DNA of 17,367 nt, taken from the NCBI GenBank assembly GCA_007117945.1, contig SKTN01000390.1, positions 1-17,367 on the forward strand. The letters are read 5' to 3'. Below the pieces are notes generated by a model, which was given only the letters and a program-made list of their open reading frames with translations, made no database searches and was not told the DNA's origin. Below are positions 14,945 through 17,367 of this stretch, piece by piece; position 1 is the first letter of the stretch, and every line of letters begins with the position of its first letter. The translations under genes were made by a program, and so were the position numbers. This DNA is from Nitriliruptoraceae bacterium. Lineage in GTDB: Bacteria > Actinomycetota > Nitriliruptoria > Nitriliruptorales > Nitriliruptoraceae.

Positions 14945-15417
14945 CGCCGACGCCGCCGTGGCCGCGTCGTGGCGACGTAGCCGTGGGCGGGGTCCACCAG
15001 GCACCGCCCCTCCATGGTGAGCCGGCCGAGGAGCATGCGGAAGTTCATCCCGGAGCGGTCGGTCAGGGTGATGTCCGCCTCCACGTCCACCGGTCCGCAC
15101 ACGATCCGGGTGCGCACCACGGGGCGGACCTCGGCGCGCGCGCCCGTGTCCCGCACGCGGCGGTGGCCGATGATGGGGGCCTCCACCTCGTGGTGCTCGG
15201 GAGCGCGCTTGGTGCCGAGCACCACGTCGAAGCGCACGATGGGGACCTGCTGGCCGGTCTCGGGATCGACGTGCTCGCCGAGCTCGGCGAGTTCGGTGAC
15301 GTGCAGCGCGCTGGAACGGGCGCCGGTGTCCAGCTTGGCGCGCAGGTCCAAGCCCCACTCCGGCAGCGAGACGTACTCCTTCCACCCCAGGACGGGCGGC
15401 TGCGGTGGGCTCGGCAC
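14941..15417 (-). CDS. RimB-type retropepsin-like protease (ATP-dependent zinc protease family)
   Basis: The protein, about 158 residues, belongs to the PF05618/COG4067 family. The hallmark DTGARSSALH (30-39) gives the aspartic-protease-like active site, and VDIEADITLTDRSGM-type strands with MLLGR (about 130) complete the retropepsin fold. RimB proteins cut glutamate tails added by the ligase RimK to ribosomal protein S6 or to other targets. No RimK gene is in the window. The frame opens at a GTG at 15429, but an AGGAG at 15433-15429 overlaps that codon, so I prefer the GTG at 15417. An in-frame TAG lies a little further upstream. It heads the operon with the AstE-like and MBL-fold genes, and its stop overlaps the next start. 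Confidence 0.87.
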   Translation of the reverse strand: MPSPPQPPVLGWKEYVSLPEWGLDLRAKLDTGARSSALHVTELAELGEHVDPETGQQVPIVRFDVVLGTKRAPEHHEVEAPIIGHRRVRDTGARAEVRPVVRTRIVCGPVDVEADITLTDRSGMNFRMLLGRLTMEGRCLVDPAHGYVATTRPRRRRR

Positions 15418-15447
15418 GATCGGTGGCACTCCTGGTGGCGTGCCGGC

Positions 15448-15453
15448 AGCCTA
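15448..15453 (-). promoter_or_regulatory. Candidate -10 element for the RimB-like operon
   Basis: On the minus strand the hexamer reads TAGGCT, 31 bases before the GTG at 15417. It is identical to the candidates before the ActP operon and the TPR gene. Transcription would start near 15441, just ahead of the AGGAG, which supports the later start codon. No -35 is evident. Confidence 0.4.
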
Positions 15454-15509
15454 GGGGAGGCGTGCAGGCCGACCGGGGGAGCCCGTGCACACGGGTGCCG
15501 GGGGCGTGC

Positions 15510-16319
15510 TCACCGGTGCCGGCGTCCGCGGCGCGGGGTGTGGAAGGGGTCGCGGTGGTGGCGGCTGCGCCAGGCGTCGAGCACCAGCAGGAGCACGATG
15601 CCCGCAAGGAACCCCCCGATGTGGGCCTGGTAGGCGATCTGGTCACCACCGGGGGTGTCGGGGGTCGCGAACTGGAGGAGGAACCAGGCACCGAGCAGCA
15701 GCCATGCGGGTAGCACCACCACGGCGAAGAACACCAGCCACCGCACGATCCGCACCCCGGGCAGGACCAGGGCGACGAGGTAGAGGGGGAAGGGTGCGAT
15801 CGCCAGGACCCGCGCCCGGGGGTAGAGGATCAGGTAGGCGCCCAGCACGGCCGAGACCGCCCCGGAGAAGCCGATCAGGGGGGCGGTGGAGTCGGGCCGC
15901 ACCGCGACGTAGGCCAGGGTGGCGGCCACGGCCCCGACGGTGGTGAACAGCAGGAACCGCGCGTGACCGAGGCGGTCCTCGACGTTGTTGCCGAAGACGA
16001 CGAGGTAGAGCAGGTTGCCGAGCAGGTGACCGAGGCTGCCATGGAGGAACAGCGAGGTGAACAGCGACAGCGGCACGTTCTTGTCGGGGGCGTCCGCGGC
16101 GCACTCGCCGAGCAGCTGCTCGAGCGCACCGGGTGGCAGCGGGGTGAGGGTCGTCAGCTCCTGGGGGATCGCGCCGAACCGGTAGACCAGGTGCAGCTCC
16201 GCGCAGCCCGTGGCGGGGAACTGGACCAGCAGGAACACCCCGAGGTTGGCCAGCACCAGCAGCCACAGCAGGACCGGTCGCCGCCGGACCGGGTTGCTGT
16301 CGCCGATCGGCAGGACCAC
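15510..16319 (-). CDS. Rhomboid-family intramembrane serine protease
   Basis: The 269-residue membrane protein shows the rhomboid signature: FLHGSLGHLLGNLLYL (91-106) with the helix-2 His and Asn, catalytic Ser152 in GFSGAVSAV, and catalytic His233 in AHIGG. About six or seven hydrophobic segments surround them. A longer loop with two Cys (39 and 73) follows the first helix. The C-terminus is basic (RSRHHRD to RGRRHR) and probably cytoplasmic. Rhomboids cleave transmembrane segments of other membrane proteins; the substrate is unknown. The start is a GTG at 16319 with AGGAGG seven bases before it. The gene follows the SCP2-like gene on the same strand with a gap of 47 bases, so the two may share a transcript. 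Confidence 0.93.
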   Translation of the reverse strand: MVLPIGDSNPVRRRPVLLWLLVLANLGVFLLVQFPATGCAELHLVYRFGAIPQELTTLTPLPPGALEQLLGECAADAPDKNVPLSLFTSLFLHGSLGHLLGNLLYLVVFGNNVEDRLGHARFLLFTTVGAVAATLAYVAVRPDSTAPLIGFSGAVSAVLGAYLILYPRARVLAIAPFPLYLVALVLPGVRIVRWLVFFAVVVLPAWLLLGAWFLLQFATPDTPGGDQIAYQAHIGGFLAGIVLLLVLDAWRSRHHRDPFHTPRRGRRHR

Positions 16320-16366
16320 CTCGGTGCCTCCTCACTGGCGGCGCGAGGTCGCCGCCCGGTGCGTGG

Positions 16367-16705
16367 TCACAGGACGGCCCGCAGGCGGATCAGGTCCGCC
16401 ATGGAGGCGTCGAGGCGCAGGCGGTTGGACGCCAGCGCCCGGGAGAAGGGCAGCTCGCCGTTGGCGATGGCCATCAGGTCGTCGGAGTGCACGCTGATGC
16501 GGATGTCGGGACGCCGAGGTGGCATGTCGTCCAGGAGGTGGAGGTCACCGCGCCGCCACTCGGCGTGGCGCACCAGGTCGAGGTCGGGGCAGCTCGCCTC
16601 GATGGTGCGGCGCGACGGCAGCATCGCGCGCGTGGTGTCGTCGACGTCACCGAGCCGGGAGAGGAGCTGGATCAGGACCTCCTCGACCTGATCGATGCTC
16701 GCCAT
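16367..16705 (-). CDS. SCP2 sterol-transfer-like domain protein
   Basis: This short 112-residue protein has a helical N-terminus, then strands and the SDDLMAIANGELPFSRALASNRLRLDASMADLIRLRAVL-type ending. That is, a hydrophobic acidic turn (about 74-84), a helix with ALASNRL (90-96) and a final Leu-rich helix. This pattern resembles the C-terminal half of SCP2 lipid-transfer domains. SCP2 proteins bind lipids or acyl-CoA in a hydrophobic tunnel. The match is by pattern only, and the N-terminal half is less typical. I chose the ATG at 16705; the upstream in-frame GTG/ATG options lack support and would yield an Arg-rich extension. Its ribosome binding site (CAGGGA) is weak. It precedes the rhomboid gene and diverges from the phasin-like gene. 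Confidence 0.68.
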   Translation of the reverse strand: MASIDQVEEVLIQLLSRLGDVDDTTRAMLPSRRTIEASCPDLDLVRHAEWRRGDLHLLDDMPPRRPDIRISVHSDDLMAIANGELPFSRALASNRLRLDASMADLIRLRAVL

Positions 16706-16749
16706 GGTGTCCCTGCTCCGATGTCGTACGCGCCGACCGCGCGGCGGTG

Positions 16750-16755
16750 ACGCTA
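16750..16755 (-). promoter_or_regulatory. Candidate -10 element for the SCP2-rhomboid genes
   Basis: The minus strand reads TAGCGT, fitting TAnnnT, 45 bases before the ATG at 16705. The same hexamer precedes the leftward membrane-protein gene at 771. No -35 is recognised. Confidence 0.3.
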
Positions 16756-16867
16756 CCAGCAGGCCGCACGTGGCTCCGGCCGCCGATGTGGGGCTGCCGC
16801 TGTTGCCGTGCCGGCCGACGCGAGGGGACGGTGGTCGGCAGTGCTGTCCGTGGCGCACCGTCATCGC

Positions 16868-16873
16868 TAGTCT
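16868..16873 (+). promoter_or_regulatory. Candidate -10 element for the phasin-like gene
   Basis: TAGTCT fits TAnnnT and lies 38 bases before the GTG at 16906, leaving a leader with GGGGAGG at 16894-16900. The element CTGTCC at 16844-16849, eighteen bases upstream, is a poor -35. Confidence 0.4.
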
Positions 16874-16905
16874 CCGGCCACGACTACATGTGTGGGGAGG
16901 GTGCC

Positions 16906-17367
16906 GTGAACTCTGCAGTCCAGCGCTACATCGACGCCGCGTCGGGTCTCACCGAGCTGACCCGGTCGAAGGCCGAGCAGATCGTCAAGCAGTTGGTCCG
17001 CTCCGGCGAGGCGGCCGGTGACCAGGTCGGCGAACTCGTCGAGGACCTCGTCGAGCGCCAGCGTCAGAACCGGGAGGCGATGTCCAGCCTGGTGCGCAAC
17101 GAGACGGCCAAGGCCGTGCGCTCCATGGGCCTGGCGACCAACGAGGAGGTCGAGCGCCTCCAGAAGCAGGTCGCCGACCTCAAGCGGGAGGTCCAGCACC
17201 TCGAGCGCGCGGGCGGTGCCGCGTCGGCCAGCAGCACCGCGGCGAAGAGGACGGGGACGAAGAAGACCGCCGCCAAGAAGGCCACGAAGAAGGCCACGGC
17301 CAAGAAGGCGACAGCGAAGAAGACCGCCGCCAAGAAGGCCACGAAGAAGGCCACGAAGAAGGCCACG
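16906..17367 (+). CDS. Phasin-like polyhydroxyalkanoate-granule protein with Lys/Ala/Thr tail, 3' end outside window
   Basis: The visible 154 residues begin at the GTG at 16906 behind GGGGAGG, and no stop occurs before the window ends. Residues 1-100 are helical with heptad-like patterns (ELTRSKAEQIVKQLV, EEVERLQKQVADLKREV). They resemble PHA synthesis regulator/phasin proteins (COG3937 type), which coat polyester granules or bind their regulators. From about residue 110 the sequence becomes a Lys/Ala/Thr tail of KKAT, AAKK and TAKK steps, like histone H1 or other nucleoid-binding tails. A DNA-binding or granule-to-nucleoid tethering role is therefore possible. A histone-like protein is an alternative reading. 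The gene diverges from the SCP2-rhomboid pair. Confidence 0.82.
   Translation, partial: MNSAVQRYIDAASGLTELTRSKAEQIVKQLVRSGEAAGDQVGELVEDLVERQRQNREAMSSLVRNETAKAVRSMGLATNEEVERLQKQVADLKREVQHLERAGGAASASSTAAKRTGTKKTAAKKATKKATAKKATAKKTAAKKATKKATKKAT
17258..17355 (+). repeat. Direct repeat encoding the Lys/Ala/Thr tail
   Basis: A 41-base stretch at 17258-17298 recurs identically at 17315-17355, with a period of 57 bases (19 codons). Shorter gaagaaggccac units continue to the window edge. Identity at the DNA level, including third codon positions, suggests repeat expansion or slippage rather than only amino-acid selection. Confidence 0.85.

Noticed and set aside
12920..14980. 686-residue plus-strand open frame across the MBL and AstE-like genes
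   Set aside because: It lies opposite two well-supported genes with catalytic residues. Its repetitive Gly/Val/Gln-rich composition is typical of an antisense shadow.

Overview
The window is very GC-rich and densely coded, with strong AGGAGG-type ribosome binding sites, many GTG starts, repeated 4-base GTGA/ATGA overlaps and TAnnnT (mostly TAGGCT-like) -10 elements. Together with the gene families, this suggests a high-GC actinobacterium, possibly a deep-branching group such as the Nitriliruptoria. That placement is inference: there is no rRNA or other phylogenetic marker here. I support sixteen protein-coding genes and no tRNA, rRNA, CRISPR array or transposase.

Left edge: bases 1-324 hold no convincing gene, followed by a small leftward four-helix membrane protein (325-771) that looks leaderless.

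Carboxylate uptake and sensing island (1064-11776). (A) A rightward pair encodes a DUF4212 small subunit and its large sodium:solute symporter. (B) A leftward set encodes a cNMP-binding/CBS/DUF294 nucleotidyltransferase, a DEDDh 3'-5' exonuclease and an acyl-CoA synthetase. (C) A rightward operon diverging from B encodes a small two-helix protein, an ActP-like symporter, a LytS-type histidine kinase and a LytTR response regulator. Sets A and B converge on a 450-bp non-coding gap holding three perfect long hairpins, a foldable spacer and a 43-bp tandem repeat. Sets B and C diverge from a 127-bp promoter region. The likely job is uptake of acetate or other short-chain carboxylates by two SLC5 symporters, activation to CoA thioesters, control by LytSR, and possibly post-translational control through the DUF294 protein.

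Right part: a TPR protein with a Gly/Arg-rich N-terminus (11883-12845) converges on a leftward three-gene operon of RimB-type aspartic-like protease, AstE/aspartoacylase-like zinc amidohydrolase and MBL-fold hydrolase (15417 to 12884). Next comes a leftward pair of SCP2-like protein and rhomboid protease (16705 to 15510). Diverging from that pair is a phasin-like protein with a Lys/Ala/Thr tail (16906 to the window end, truncated). The phasin, SCP2-like protein and acyl-CoA synthetase hint at lipid or polyhydroxyalkanoate storage linked to carboxylate uptake.

The most unusual signals are the hairpin-packed gap at 3076-3525, the double-symporter island with a translationally coupled nucleotidyltransferase-exonuclease pair, and a RimB/AstE pair without the RimK ligase.
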